Of a stretch of DNA of 64,000 bases, positions 11,422 through 24,364 are shown piece after piece. Made by a program: the position numbers and the translations under genes. The stretch comes from Myotis daubentonii. Its lineage: Eukaryota; Chordata; Mammalia; Chiroptera; Vespertilionidae. Location: the NCBI RefSeq assembly GCF_963259705.1, contig NC_081850.1, positions 37,599,667 to 37,663,666 on the forward strand, given 5' to 3'. Under the pieces are notes generated by a model, which was given only the letters and a program-made list of their open reading frames with translations, did no database searches and was not told where the DNA came from. Numbering within the stretch: the first letter of the stretch is position 1; each line of letters starts with the position of its first letter.

Positions 11422-12948
11422 GTATGATGGTGACCATGGCAACATTGTCTGGTGAAAAGTGTCTTAATTGTAAGGACTGAAGAAGCCTAATATCTTAGAC
11501 TTTTTTGTTTTCAAAAGGAAAGTCAAGAGGAAAACCTATAGCACTTCCTAACAAGTGGTAACTTTCAGATGGCTGAGCTCTGTGGGTGGCAAACATATTT
11601 TTCTGGTAACAAATTAACCTGCAGGTGAAAAAGGCAGAAGGAGACTGCGTTACAGGGTCATTCCATTGATAGATTCATTAGTATAAAATAGGAGGCATTA
11701 GAGTGTCCCCACCATTAATACTTTCTTTTTGTTGCTTTTCCTTGTCATCTTAATGTAAAGATGGGCAAAAGGAGAACAAATTATACGAGTACACTGCCCT
11801 TTCTCAGTAATAAACCTCACACTCTCCAAGTGTCTTAGAGGTTAGGTGGCTCTTGGATGTGCAGTTGTCACTCTCTAAAGCCAAATAGATAGAGAGCACA
11901 TGCTTTATATTTCCTTAACACATATAGCTTGGGAATCTTGCAGATTGGGGCAGCAGGTTCAAATTTCTTTGGAACCTTGGACCTGCTCCTCAAAACATAC
12001 CTACCAGGTATCAGCTGCGTGGAGAGAAAGACACGTCTTGAGGAACGGCAGTTGTTGAAGCATCTGGAATCTTTTCCTACTTTTGTCATTATTCGTCTCG
12101 TTTTTCTGAGAGAGGCAGGATTCAACTTGTCAGGCACAGCCAAATGGGTGTCCCTGTGCAGCTTGTTATATGCCAGGAAGGACAATAGCAGTCATTCAAA
12201 ACAGGGTTTCAAATGAATACATAAGAATAAACCCCCAGGGAGAAAAAACCAAGATGGCGACATAGGTTAACGCCAGAGATTGCTGCCTCGAACAACCACT
12301 TCAAAAAACAACTAAAGATGGAACGGACATCATCCAGAACCACAGGAAGGCTGGCTGAGTGGAAATTCTACAACTAGGAGGAAAGAGAATATCATACCCA
12401 GACTCAGGGGAGGCGCAGTGCTGAAGTGAAATACTAAGGTGCGGAGTGCACGCGGAGCGGGCTGGAGGCGGAGGACGCGGTTGTTGTTTTCAATCAGGAG
12501 GGAGTTTCAGACTCTGAGCTCCAGATCCGGGCGAGTCTCTAGGGACCCAGACTCAAACGGGAGAAGCGGGACTGTCTGGCTTCGGTCGGAAATCAAAGGC
12601 AGCTTTCTCTCCGAGGTTTGCAGTGGTTGCTGGGACTCTGTGAGACAGAGCCCCTAGGGACTGAGAGCAGCCATAACTGCTCGCTCCGCCCGCCCTGTAG
12701 ATCCCCAGGGACCTGCCCCGCCCAAGCCCTGCCCAGAGCCATTTGCCAAATAGCCTCAGGCAAATGCTAGATTAGCACCGCCCTAGAGATCCAGCACAGA
12801 AGCTCTCCCACTGCAGACACAGCGGACTCTCATAGCCAGTTAGCCTGGAGGTCAAATCACCCCCACTATTGCCGACAACAATCAAGGCTTAACTACAACA
12901 AGACTGCGCACAAAGACCACTAGGGGGTGCACCAAGAAAGCATAAAAA

Positions 12949-13797
12949 ATGCAGAGACAAAGAAACAGGACAAAATTGTCCATGGAGGATATAGAGTTCA
13001 GAACCACACTTTTAAGGTCTCTCAAGAACTGTCTAGAAGCCGCCGATAAATGTAGTGAGATCCTCAAGAAATCTAATGAGACCCTCGAAGTTGTGATAAA
13101 GAACCAACTAGAAATTAAGCATACACTGACTGAAATAAAGACTATTATACAGACACCCAACAGCAGACCAGAGGAGCGCAAGAATCAAGTCAAAGATTCG
13201 AAATGTGAAGAAGCAAAAAACACCCAACTGGAAAAGCAAAATGAAAAAAGTATACGAAAATACGAAGATAGTGTAAGGAGCCTCTGGGACAGCTTCAAGC
13301 GTACCAACATCAGAATTATAGGGGTGCCAGAAGATGAGAGAGAGCAAGATATTGAAAACCTATTTGAAGAAATAATGACAGAAAACTTCCCCCACCTGGT
13401 GAGAGAAATAGACTTACAGGTCCAGGAAGTGCAGAGAACCCCAAACAAAAGGAATCCAAAGAGGACCACACCAAGACACATCATAATTAAAATGCCAAGA
13501 GCAAAAGACAAAGAGAGAATCTTAAAAGCATCAAGAGAAAGAAACTCAGTTACCTACAAGGGAATACCCATACGACTGTCAGCTGATTTCTCAACAGAAA
13601 CTTTGCAGGCCAGAAGGGAATGGCAAGAAATATTCAAAGTGATGAATACCAAGAACCTACAACCAAGATTACTTTATCCAGCAAAGCTATCATTCAGAAT
13701 TGAAGGTCAGATAAAGAGCTTCACAGATAAGAGAAAGCTAAAGGAGTTCATCACCACCAAACCAGTATTATATGAAATGCTGAAAGGTATCCTTTAA
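12949..13797 (+). CDS. L1/HAL1 ORF1 protein, intact, 282 residues
   Basis: An uninterrupted ORF1p, the RNA-binding chaperone of L1-type retrotransposons, which forms trimers and coats the element RNA. Visible parts: a short basic N terminus; a heptad-rich, probably coiled-coil stretch (about 20-115); an RRM-like domain beginning with IRIIGVPEDE (121-130); and a C-terminal domain with the family motif RLSADFSTETLQARREW (209-225) and YPAKLSF (243-249). It is somewhat shorter than human ORF1p (338 residues), mostly at the N terminus. The frame and flanking duplication suggest a young insertion. It is transposon coding sequence, not a host gene. Confidence 0.9.
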   Translation: MQRQRNRTKLSMEDIEFRTTLLRSLKNCLEAADKCSEILKKSNETLEVVIKNQLEIKHTLTEIKTIIQTPNSRPEERKNQVKDSKCEEAKNTQLEKQNEKSIRKYEDSVRSLWDSFKRTNIRIIGVPEDEREQDIENLFEEIMTENFPHLVREIDLQVQEVQRTPNKRNPKRTTPRHIIIKMPRAKDKERILKASRERNSVTYKGIPIRLSADFSTETLQARREWQEIFKVMNTKNLQPRLLYPAKLSFRIEGQIKSFTDKRKLKEFITTKPVLYEMLKGIL

Positions 13798-13947
13798 GAA
13801 GAGGAAGAAGAAGAAAAAGATAAAGATACAAATTATGAACAACAAATATGCATCTATCAACAAGTGAATCTAAGAATCAAGTGAATAAATAATCTGGTGA
13901 TCATAATAGAATCAGGGACATAGAAAGGGAATGGACTGACTATTCTT

Positions 13948-13970
13948 GGGGGGGGGGGGAAGGGGGGGGG
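13948..13970. repeat. G runs in HAL1-like 3' UTR
   Basis: Two long G runs (12 and 9) separated by AA; further GGG groups follow to about 14085. Possible G-quadruplex in the element RNA. Confidence 0.85.
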
Positions 13971-14574
13971 AGATGCGGGAAGAGACTGGACAAAAATTGT
14001 GCACCTATGGATGAGGACAGTGGGTGGGGAGTGAGGGCGGAGGGTGGGGCGGGAACTGGGAGGAGGGGAGTTATGGGGGGAAAAAAGAGGAACAAATGTA
14101 ATAATCTGAACAATAAAGATTTAATTAAAAAAAAAAAGAATAAACCCCCAGGATTAGTCCCAATTGAAAAGTTCGGTGCGGCCAGGGAGGGTAGCTGCTG
14201 CTGCTGGGGATTAACAAACAGCTGAAGGGAATGGTATTCACTGATCTAGACACATTTTTAGTGACTGGTGGCCTCTATCTACCCCCATGGGATCTATCAC
14301 TTAGACAGAATTACAGAGTAAAATTTTTAAATAGTATGTTTTTTCTAATTTTTTCCTTCTTGGAAACTGTCTACCTGATTGCATATGAATGTTCATACAT
14401 TTCAGACCACAGAAATGCATGCCTTTAAAAATCACTATGGTCTCAGGGAAGAAGCTGAAGAGCGAATTTTCTTCTAGAGAATCAAACTAGAAGCAGCAGA
14501 ACAAAGGAAGCCTTCTGGTGAGAGTGGTGGGAAAGTTGGCGGGATCATATTATGTTCTGAGCACTGAGTGTTTA

Positions 14575-14804
14575 ATTTTAAATTTATTTTTATTTATTTC
14601 AGAGAGGAAGAGAGAGGGAGAGAGAGATAGAGATATCAATAATGAGAGAGAATCATTGATTGGCTGCCTCCTACATGCTCCCCCCAACCTCGGGAATCGA
14701 GCCCGAAATCCAGGCCTGTGCACTGACCAGGTATCAAATGGAATGGAACCATGGCCTCCTGGTTCCTTGGTCGATGCTCAATCACTGAGCCTCAGAGCCA
14801 ACCC
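14575..14804 (-). mobile_element. Ves SINE, diverged
   Basis: Reverse Ves copy with the tttatttcagagaggaag start, the GA-rich stretch and a degraded tRNA-like head ending near 14804. Its head abuts an antisense MIR. Confidence 0.8.
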
Positions 14805-14805
14805 C

Positions 14806-14980
14806 GTTTGTATAGGGCCTTTACTGTTTGCTGAACCTATTATGGACATTGTATCATTTGATCCCTACAAAGAGGTTGTATCCCCACTTCACAAATGAGA
14901 AAAGTGAAGCCCAGAGGCTGGCAGACGTCCCAGGCCACAGGGCTGGAAGTATGATAGTCTGACTCCAGGTTTCATACGTT
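14806..14980 (-). mobile_element. MIR SINE, antisense
   Basis: Contains cccacttcacaaatgagaa, aagtgaagcccagagg and acagggctggaag in antisense MIR order. Confidence 0.65.
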
Positions 14981-15039
14981 TTTGCTATCGTTCTTGTGCA
15001 CTCACATGCTGAGCCCTTCAGTCTATAATCCAACGAGAT

Positions 15040-16410
15040 GTGCAGCTTTTGCATGGTTTAAAATTAACTTTATACATTACCCATGGAGCATCGGTCCCTT
15101 TTTCCTTCTTGCCAGATGCATTAATCTTTCAAGTGAAAGATAGCAGAGAGACGCAAGTAAGGATACCAATTGTAACCTTGGTTTTTGGCCTAGGAGAATT
15201 TCAATGCCAAAGAGAAGGCACCAAAAATGGACACTGCCTAACATGTTTAAAGTCAGTGAGGAACAAATGCTATAAACTACACTTTCTATTCTATTTAAAA
15301 AACAAGGCAGTAGAGGGGGAGAGGATTAGAGGCTATTTTTAATATATTCTCCTTTGAAAAAATTGAACAAAGTAACTACAATTCACATTTGTTTACTTGC
15401 ACTTTGCTGAGGGCCTACGCTGGGAGCTTCTTCTGACAGGTCTTTGAGGCCCCTCTCTCCCTCTATCCTTCCTCCATATGATGGGTGGCTCCATGGCAGT
15501 GGTTTCATGACTTTTAGTGGTTATAAAAGTTGAAAGGTAAGAGGGGTCAGAAGCCCCTTTGTAAATGTCTGCTTTGATTTTCTATCCCTTGCTGTTGGTT
15601 TAAGGATTAGACTAAGCAACTACGGAGAACATCTGCATTTAGTGGGCTCGAAATGATCGCGGAGTGAATAGTTGGTAAGAGTTTCAGAGATCATCCACTG
15701 TTTTCTTCCATTGTGATCACAAAGTAATTTCTTTGTGGCCAAAATCATATCCTTAAACACAAACTCATTCTCCCCATGTGTAAAAATAACAGCTCCCACT
15801 GAGCTGCTTGGTGTTCATTTAACTCTGTTCCATGTAATGAATTATGCTAGGAAAATACTGCAGAATCATTTTTTAATGAACACAAAGATGGCTGCTGAGA
15901 AAGTCGAAGGCTATAAAAGGGGCTTCCTTCCTTCCTTCACGCCTTCTTAGAAATAACTTAGCTGAGGGCTCTGTCGGAACAGGACCCAGGAGGGCTGATG
16001 GTTCTGCTGGTGACCTGCAGCTGGCTTCGGACAAGTGTCCAGGGCTTATGTGAGGCTGCGGGGGACTATTGGTGTTTAGGGGCCCAGTGAAATGTAGCTA
16101 CAGGTGTGTGTGTGGGTGTGTGTACACGTACCCGCGTGTTTCTGTCTCCATTCTTTCTACTGTCCAGGCCAGGTAGCCTTTCTTTCCTTGGTACTGTTAT
16201 GTGTCAGAGAGATGTAGAAGCTTAGCATTCCATTTAAAGTTAGGCTCCTGGTTAATGCTTGAACAAAATGCGTTTCTTCCAATGAAATACATTCTTATTC
16301 TTTTCTGTCCTCCATTTACATCCCAAGTTCCCATCCTCTTTCTTTCTATCAATAGCATTTTGAAGTCTAACTTCATATACAATCAAGCGTATAAATTTCA
16401 AGTATTCAGT
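15040..16410. other. Intronic sequence upstream of PABIR1, largely unique
   Basis: About 1.4 kb without a recognisable mobile element, which is unusual for this window. There is a short GT/TG-rich patch near 16105-16125. It may include regulatory sequence of PABIR1 or its host, but no specific element is identified. Confidence 0.4.
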
Positions 16411-16414
16411 TGAA

Positions 16415-16736
16415 TAAGCTTTTGCATATGCATACACCCGGGGAGCCAGATCCGGGATATGGAGCATTCCCTGTGCTCCTTCCAGTCGGTAGTCCCAAGG
16501 GCAACCTCTTCTATTTTAACCTCGACCTCCATAGATTGATGTCAGCAGTTCTTGTATATCATTAAAGCGGAGTCGTAGAGTTGTACTCTTTTCTGTTTGA
16601 TTTCCTCCATTCAACATTGTGCTGTAACTCACACGTGTTGCTGAGTGAAGAATTCCGCTGTATAATGTCTTCTTCATCCATGGGAGTGCTTATGGACCTT
16701 TGGACTGTTTTCAGTTTGGGGCTATTCCAAACGATA
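16415..16736 (-). mobile_element. Old antisense L1 fragment bordering the PABIR1 promoter
   Basis: The order ataagcttttgcatatgcatacac, gagccagatccgggatatggagcattcc, gcaacctcttct, tgtactcttttctg, ttcaacattgtgctg and cagtttggggctatt resembles the antisense 3' part of old mammalian L1 elements. It stops where the CpG-rich DNA begins. Confidence 0.6.
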
Positions 16737-17972
<1,236 letters not shown>

Positions 17973-19430
17973 CTCACCCTCCTATCCCCGAGACTCGGTT
18001 GTTTTGTTTTGTTTTGTTGTTTTTTTGCAATGGAGAGAAAAATCAAGTTGGAGCAAGCACTGAACTTTGTCAATTAATTTGAGGCTATTTCCTATTTGAC
18101 CCTTTTTCCTTTTTTGGAATTTCCTGAACTGAACTGTTGGTATTCTAGAGAACTTTTATGTCAGGTTCCTGCGGATTACTTCAGTGTAGTAATATTTTCA
18201 GACGTTTTCCCAATAAGTGTGTTGAAGCATACATCTTTACGCTGCTAATATGTCTAAATACATATGTTATCCCTTGATTTTTTTAAAAAAAAATAATTGA
18301 GAGCTCTATTTATTTATGGGATTATTAAGTTCTGATGCAAATATAAATGTTGAATTAATCAGTGCAGTAAACTGATGTTTTAAAATTCCATACTTCATGC
18401 CCACACTAATTTTTAATGTTATTTTTAGTGATTGCTAATTTCTATTTGATGAACAATAACTTACTATTTACGCTATTTTTAAAATATGTTAGTTATATCA
18501 ATCCAGTGGTTGTCTTGTTTTATTCAGGAATCCTTGGATATTCAATTTTCTGGGTACAGAAGTGAATGGGAGGGGAATTGATAAAAGAATAAAATATAAA
18601 CATTTGCAACAAATCGTTTAAAATTAAACATAAAGGTAAACATTTAAGAAAATATTTCCAAATGAAATTTAATAGTATTTCTAATAAGTTGTACAAATAT
18701 AACTACTCTACAGAAAATGAATTTTTTTTTTTTACCAGAAAGTGCAATCTCTTGGGTATAATACTAAAGTTAAATGGAACAGTGCCTTGCAGTCTTAGCT
18801 CACTGCACATAGACTGAGGCCAGATTCCTGTAACCATTGCACACTTAAATGCTTTTTAGGTGTAGAAAATGTGTGGGAAATCCTGTTGAGTTTCAGCAGA
18901 GCATCCAGCCAGATGAAACTCTGTCATTCATATGCTTTAAAATATCCAGTTGTGCCACAGTGGATATTGTTGCCAACAAAAAGCCAGAGCAACTTTTGGC
19001 TGCTTTTTGGCTCTGCCCATCAGTCACCTTCCTAGTTTTCCCTGGCTCAGGAAGGAAGCAGCTGTTTCCTTGCCAATTGGTCCTTCCTCTCCACCTCCCA
19101 CCCAACCAGGGCATCATCAGTCAGACAAAAGTACAGTGTGATTCAGATTTCTGACAGTGAGCAGCAACAGGACTGCGGAATTGTTTCAGGAACCTCTGTG
19201 GTTAAAACTACAGCTAGAGTTGAATGCCTTGGGGATATCAGGTAATTGCCAATGACTTGCAATTGAAAATCAGTGGAGAGTCACGTAGGTAAATCAGTAT
19301 TTGACTTAGGTTTTGTTAAAGGTAGAATTGTGAAATGTTCCTTTTTTTGCCTCTTACAATTAAGACAAAATATGAAAATATTTAATAACAAAGTGTTTTA
19401 TATTATAGTTCTTATATCATCCTTAACTAG
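17973..19430 (+). other. Probable PABIR1 3' UTR
   Basis: The stretch after the stop codon is AT-rich and free of recognisable mobile elements up to the tetranucleotide repeat at 19431, unlike most of the window. That fits a long conserved 3' UTR, as in the human gene. An AATAAA signal lies at 18588-18593 and another at 19611-19616. Which one is used, and where the transcript ends, cannot be read from the sequence. Confidence 0.55.
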
Positions 19431-19533
19431 GAAGGGAGGGAGGGAGGGAGGGAGGGAGGGAGGGAAGAAGGAAGGAAGGAAGGAAGGAAGGAAGGAAGGA
19501 AGGAAGGAAGGAAGGAAGGAAGGGAGGGAGGGA
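19431..19533. repeat. (GGGA)n(GGAA)n microsatellite
   Basis: GGGA units flanking a central GGAA array, about 100 bases of purine-only plus strand. Confidence 0.97.
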
Positions 19534-19719
19534 AACCTGGCAACTCTGGCTTTTAAAAGTTATTGCCTACAGAGACTTTAACAATTATGTGGAATTTTTA
19601 CAACTATGAGAATAAATGGAACTGGTCAACTTTTAACAGTTGCCTCAAGAATTCAGTGAAATTACGTCGAGGGTAAGATCATGTGCAGAGGCTTGACATT
19701 CTCTCTTTTAGGTAATAAT

Positions 19720-20440
19720 ATTCAAATACCCATGTCTGATCTTGTTCTTCACATTCTAACTTCTATATCTAACTTCCTGTTGGGCACCTTGACCTGCCTC
19801 CAGAGGTACTTTAATCTCAACTTCTCTAAAGCAATATCTATTGTCTTCTCGTTGAACCTGTTGTTGAATTGCCTAAATTGATGACGTCACCACTATCTAA
19901 TTTCCTAAACTAGAAACCATGGGAAACATCCTTGACTATTCCTTTTCCTTATCACAACCAGCTTAATCGCCAAGTCCTGTCTACTTCTGAAATGAAACTC
20001 AAATCTCTTCCTTTCTATATCTCTGTTGCCACTGATGTAGCTTAAATTCTGGCCGAAGTGATCTGCCAGCCTATCTTCGTATCTTCTTTTGGCCCAGTCT
20101 TCATACTGCCTTTAATGTGATCTTTCTAAAATAGGAACTTGATTTTTCACCCTCATGCTTAAAAACTATATGCTTCCCCATTTCCTACAGTATTAGGAAT
20201 ACTTTCTTTAATTTAACATAGAAGGTGTGTTTTTTGTTTGTATTTGTTTTAATGAATTGGACATACTCTTAGAAGCTTTAATCCCCTGTTCATCCTGCCC
20301 AATACACATCCTTCTTACTGCAAACACTACACTATTTGATATTCTTTAAATATGCCACACACTTTCATGTGTTTGTACCTTCTGATAGATTGTTCCTTCT
20401 CCTTAAAATGCTCTTTCTATTCTTTTCAGGCAGGCAAATG
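19720..20440 (+). mobile_element. L2 LINE remnant
   Basis: Diverged L2 3' region: caagtcctgtctacttctg, aatctcttcc, tctgttgccactgatgtagc, tgatctttctaaaa, accctcatgcttaaaaac and ttcccca. No frame. Confidence 0.65.
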
Positions 20441-20689
20441 CTTTTTTTTTTTTTTATTGCATGTGAATTTAATGACGAAGTAATGTGCTGATTATAAAAA
20501 TACTTAAGCAATATTTAAACAGATATCTATATAGTAAAAACTGAAAGTCTGTTACTATGAAAAATTCATCTTCTCTTCCTGTAGGTAATTTCAATAATTC
20601 TGTATATATTGTGCAAGATGTGTTATTCCACATTTTCATGTATATATGTATATAAAGTCAGGAAACCAACATGTCATTTACATCTCTCT

Positions 20690-21127
20690 TCTTTCTTTCC
20701 CCCATAGTTAATCATTCCCCAAATCTTACTGATTTTTTCTTCTAGAATCTTCTTTCTTCTCTACTGCCACCCTGATCTAGGATATTTCCCTCATAGGCTT
20801 CTGAAGCTGCCTTCTGATTCCCAGTTGTCCTTTTCACCCTTGCTCTGGTTGGCTAACCACTTATTTTCCATATAGCAACCTGAGCAATTCTTGAAAAATT
20901 ACAAATCTGACCCTTCCCTCTCCCAGCTTTAAAGCTTTGTGGTTGCTTCCTGGTGTCATGCTATCAACATGTATGGATTCTGGCCCCGGAGGCCCAGGGA
21001 AATTGCCCTTGCCTCTCCTCCCCTTGTTTTCTGTGCTCCACCTTCAATGGCTTGGTTGCTTGTCAAATACTTTATGTTCTCTCCTATTTTAGGTCTTTTT
21101 GCCAGATCATTTCCTTGAAGGTATAGG
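20690..21127 (+). mobile_element. L2 LINE remnant
   Basis: A second L2-like segment (aaatcttactgattttttc, ctgccaccctgatctagg, cttctgattcccagt, tttgccagatcatttccttg). It ends at the hAT element at 21128. Confidence 0.55.
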
Positions 21128-21329
21128 CAGGGGTGGGAACGTCCAGCCCCATGAGCTGGGCCCTCGAAATCATTTGTTTCTGGCCCTGCCAAGGCATTAG
21201 GGGTGAGTTAATTAAATGTTTGACCAAATACAACAGGCTAATTTTTAAGTTGACAATTTTGTATGGCCTCTGAAAGATGTTATAAATATCCAAATGGCCC
21301 TTGGCAGAAAAAAAGGCTTCCCATCCCTG
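21128..21329. mobile_element. Short non-autonomous hAT-like element
   Basis: Inverted ends CAGGGGTGGGAACG and TTCCCATCCCTG bound about 200 bases without coding capacity. The 8-bp flanks agree at only 5 of 8 positions. It sits at the end of an L2 remnant. Family name not assigned. Confidence 0.7.
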
Positions 21330-21337
21330 GATAGAGA

Positions 21338-22829
21338 AACGTAGAGAAACCTTTATTTCTGTAAACTCCTTTTTCTATAGAGGCAGTAAGTTTTAAATCA
21401 AATGTGTCTCTAAGAGTTTATATAGACAGTTTATTATGTTATTGTTCATAACTACAGTCACAATGTAAGGACTTAGATCATGTAAGAATTATCCTTCAAA
21501 AGAACATTTCTGGGGGTATTAATATCGCTAATCTGTAAACTTTGTGCTAGAAGTCCCAAAGCACATAACATTTAGTTACAGTATTGTTTGTCATATATAG
21601 CAAACGTCTGTGGCATATTTTCCTTTATTATTTTTGTTTAAAACACAATGGGAAAAATAATGGTCACTAACTTTGCAGTTGTTGGATGTCAAAGCCGTTA
21701 AGCATATTTAAAAGATTGATTATAATTAAGAATAACCTGTATCAGGTTGCCTTCCAGTGATTCCATTTATTAGTTCAGCCAGTTATATACCTATAGCAAG
21801 AGACCACTCTTAGATATCTGGCAGGAAAATTGGGAAAGGGTCAAGGCTTATGAGGGAAACAGGACTGAGATTCATTTGTTTGTATGGCATGTGTATGGAT
21901 GGGTAGAAAAGGTTTGAAGATCCAGGAGAGAGGTGGGCAACGGGAATAATAGCCAGAACAACAAACCAACCAGATGATGATGTCCACCTACATTTTCTGA
22001 GTAGCATCAGGGACTAGAAGAACGAGTTGGTCTTAAAAAGGAGATCTCAAAGAATTTATTTTTATTATTTAGAACAGGAAAGGGATGGAAGATGGAACAG
22101 CTAGGCAAAGATCAGCTAATTTGAATTGATTTGCTATTGCAGGACTTTAGAAGTGTGGAGGAAAGTATATGAAAAGAGAATTTGTATCTGAATGCTTCTA
22201 TTTTCCAATTATTGAGGAATCTACAATATTTGAGGGTGGAGCAAGAGTAGACTTGGAAGCTTGAGTGAAATAAAGTTTTAATGTTGCCTCTTTGAGAAGG
22301 TTGATGAGGCCGTATTGGGTGCCAGGTTGCAGTTAGATTGCAGGTACAAAAGAAGTGGATTGGAATGACCTAGGTTTGGGAGTTGGTTAAGTATTAGGTG
22401 TGTGAAGCAATTAGGGATTCTGCTGAAAATGGAATTGAATGAAGTGCCAGGGTCTTGGGGATGGTAAGAGAAGTCAGCAGTGGGTTATGGGAGATTACAT
22501 TCAATCAGCCATGACAAAGCATACAGAGAATCTGATCTCACTGTGGAACTTTTGCATTAGCAGTTTTGCCCTTACTTTTCATGGCTAATTTTGTTTAGTT
22601 AGAAAATCAGTCCCACATCAGCATGCCTTGAGTTTCACTTATTTGATTTTTTTAAAAAGAAATTTATTTTTTAAAAATTTTTATAAAATAAAAAATTTTT
22701 ATAAAATAAAAAGTGAGTTAGATTGCTCACTATAGCCAAGACAGTCCTTTATGCCTCCCCTAACTTCTTGTCCACGTAAAAAATGTTTTTAAAAGTTGAA
22801 ATGACCTTTATATAAAAGTTATATGCAGA
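21338..22829. other. Intronic sequence, nothing recognised
   Basis: AT-rich. An imperfect tandem duplication of an 18-19-base AT unit lies at about 22672-22712. Otherwise no feature supported. Confidence 0.4.
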
Positions 22830-22990
22830 ATACTTGCTGTATGTCAGGCACTGTTCTAGGTGCTAAACAAACGTGGTATTTCATTTACTCTTTATCATCT
22901 GAGATAAGTGCTATTATTGTCCTCATTTTATAAATGAGGAAATAGAGGCACAGAGAGGTTAAGTAACTTGCTCAGCATTCCAAAACGGAG
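22830..22990 (-). mobile_element. MIR SINE, antisense
   Basis: Order gtcaggcactgttctaggtg, ctattattgtcctcatttta, gaggaaatagaggcacagag, gttaagtaacttgctc. Confidence 0.85.
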
Positions 22991-22996
22991 GTAGGC

Positions 22997-23120
22997 AGTA
23001 TATTGTGGTTAAGAACACAGACTGTGGAGCCAGGTGGCTGTGGTAAGGATGACGGTGGTAAGGATTACACGGGTCTCACTATATGTAAAGTCTTTACAGT
23101 AATTTGGGGCAATTTCTGTA
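22997..23120 (+). mobile_element. MIR SINE fragment
   Basis: Starts gtatattgtggttaagaaca, cagactgtggagccagg, a MIR head; the body is mostly lost. Confidence 0.6.
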
Positions 23121-23322
23121 GAAGTGTTAACTATCATTATTGTGGTGATGGTGGTTGTCGTTGTTATCTTCACAACAGCAATAATGTGGATTCAATAAGG
23201 AAACTTTGATCATCCTTGATTGATGAAACTCCTGGTTTCACACACAGTAACATTATACTTTCTCCCCGTCAAGGCATCCTATCCTATTATAAGGGAGAGT
23301 GTTTTGGATGTTGGAGAATCTT

Positions 23323-24022
23323 TTTGTTTTCATTTTTCAATTACAGTTGACATACAATATTATATATTAGTTTTAGATATACAGCCTAGTGGTTAGACAT
23401 TCATATAACTTACAAAGTGATCACTCCAATAGGTACTGACACCATAGATAGTTATTACAATATTATTGATTATATTCCCTATCCTCTATTTTACATCCCC
23501 ATGACTGTTTTTGTAATTGGCAATTTTTACATCTTAATCCCATCCCCCTTTTCACCCAGGTCACCCTCCCATCGAACTACCCATCAAAATGTCCTTTGTA
23601 TCTATGAGTTTCTGTCGTGTTCATTTGTTTTTTAGATCCTACATGTAAGTGAAATCATGTGGTATTTGCTGTTCTGTGTCTGACTTACTTAGCATAATAC
23701 CCTCTAGATCCATCCACGTTGTCACAAATGGCAAGATTTCATTCTTTTTTATGGCCGAGTAATATTTCATTGTATATATGGAATATTACCCATTTGTCTA
23801 TCATTAGACACTTAGATTGATTCCATATGTTGGCTATTGAAAATAATGCTGCAATGAAATAGGGGGTGCATATGTCTTTTCAAATTAGTGTTTTGGATTT
23901 CTTCAGATTGATACCTAAAAGTGGGATTGCTGGTCATTAATTTTTTGAGGAGTCTCATACTGTTTCCCATAGTGGCTGTACCATTTTAATACAATCCCAC
24001 CAACAGTACATGAAGGTTCCCT
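23323..24022 (-). mobile_element. L1 3' end, 5'-truncated, antisense
   Basis: Contains the antisense end of ORF2 (ggctattgaaaataatgctgc, cattgtatatatggaatatt) and the 3' UTR (ttttcaattacagttgaca). Flanked by a diverged duplication GGATGTTGGAGAATCTT (from 23306) and GGATGCTGGAGAGTCTT (from 24026). Confidence 0.88.
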
Positions 24023-24364
24023 TTCGGATGCTGGAGAGTCTTATACTGAGCAGACAGTTCCCTCTGTAATTTTCACCATCTAATTCAAGTCCAACTCTGT
24101 GGAACATGCAGAACAAGCCTTATCTCTCTTTTTTAGATGATAGCTTCCCTTCACCAATCAGAAACACTGATTCCTCTGTAATTACCTCTTCTGAATTTGA
24201 AAAATCATGAGCAGTTTTTTAGTGCACTCCCTCTGTGAAATAGGGCTATCATTGCCAGTGCTATCAACATTTTCACAAGATCATGATCCCTTTAAGACTG
24301 CTTTCCCTTCTGAAAAAGTAAAAGATGGTTTAGTCACATGAGCCATTGCCAATACTGTTAATAA

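Larger units (their letters stand above)
12240..14135 (+). mobile_element. HAL1-like (ORF1-only) L1 retrotransposon, near full length
   Basis: A complete-looking element in this order: an L1-type 5' UTR beginning with an A-rich stretch and CAAGATGGCGAC (about 12240-12948), an intact ORF1 (12949-13797), then directly a G-rich 3' UTR (about 13798-14126) and a poly(A) tail. There is no trace of ORF2 (endonuclease/reverse transcriptase). A perfect 17-base target-site duplication flanks it at 12223-12239 and 14136-14152 (the first base or two are ambiguous with the A tail). This layout is that of half-L1 (HAL1) elements, which depend on L1 enzymes. Alternatively it is one L1 copy that lost ORF2 by deletion; the clean duplication and full ends favour insertion in this form. 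Confidence 0.85.

Noticed and set aside
12882..13511. Antisense open frames across the HAL1-like ORF1
   Set aside because: Shadows of the intact sense ORF1 frame.
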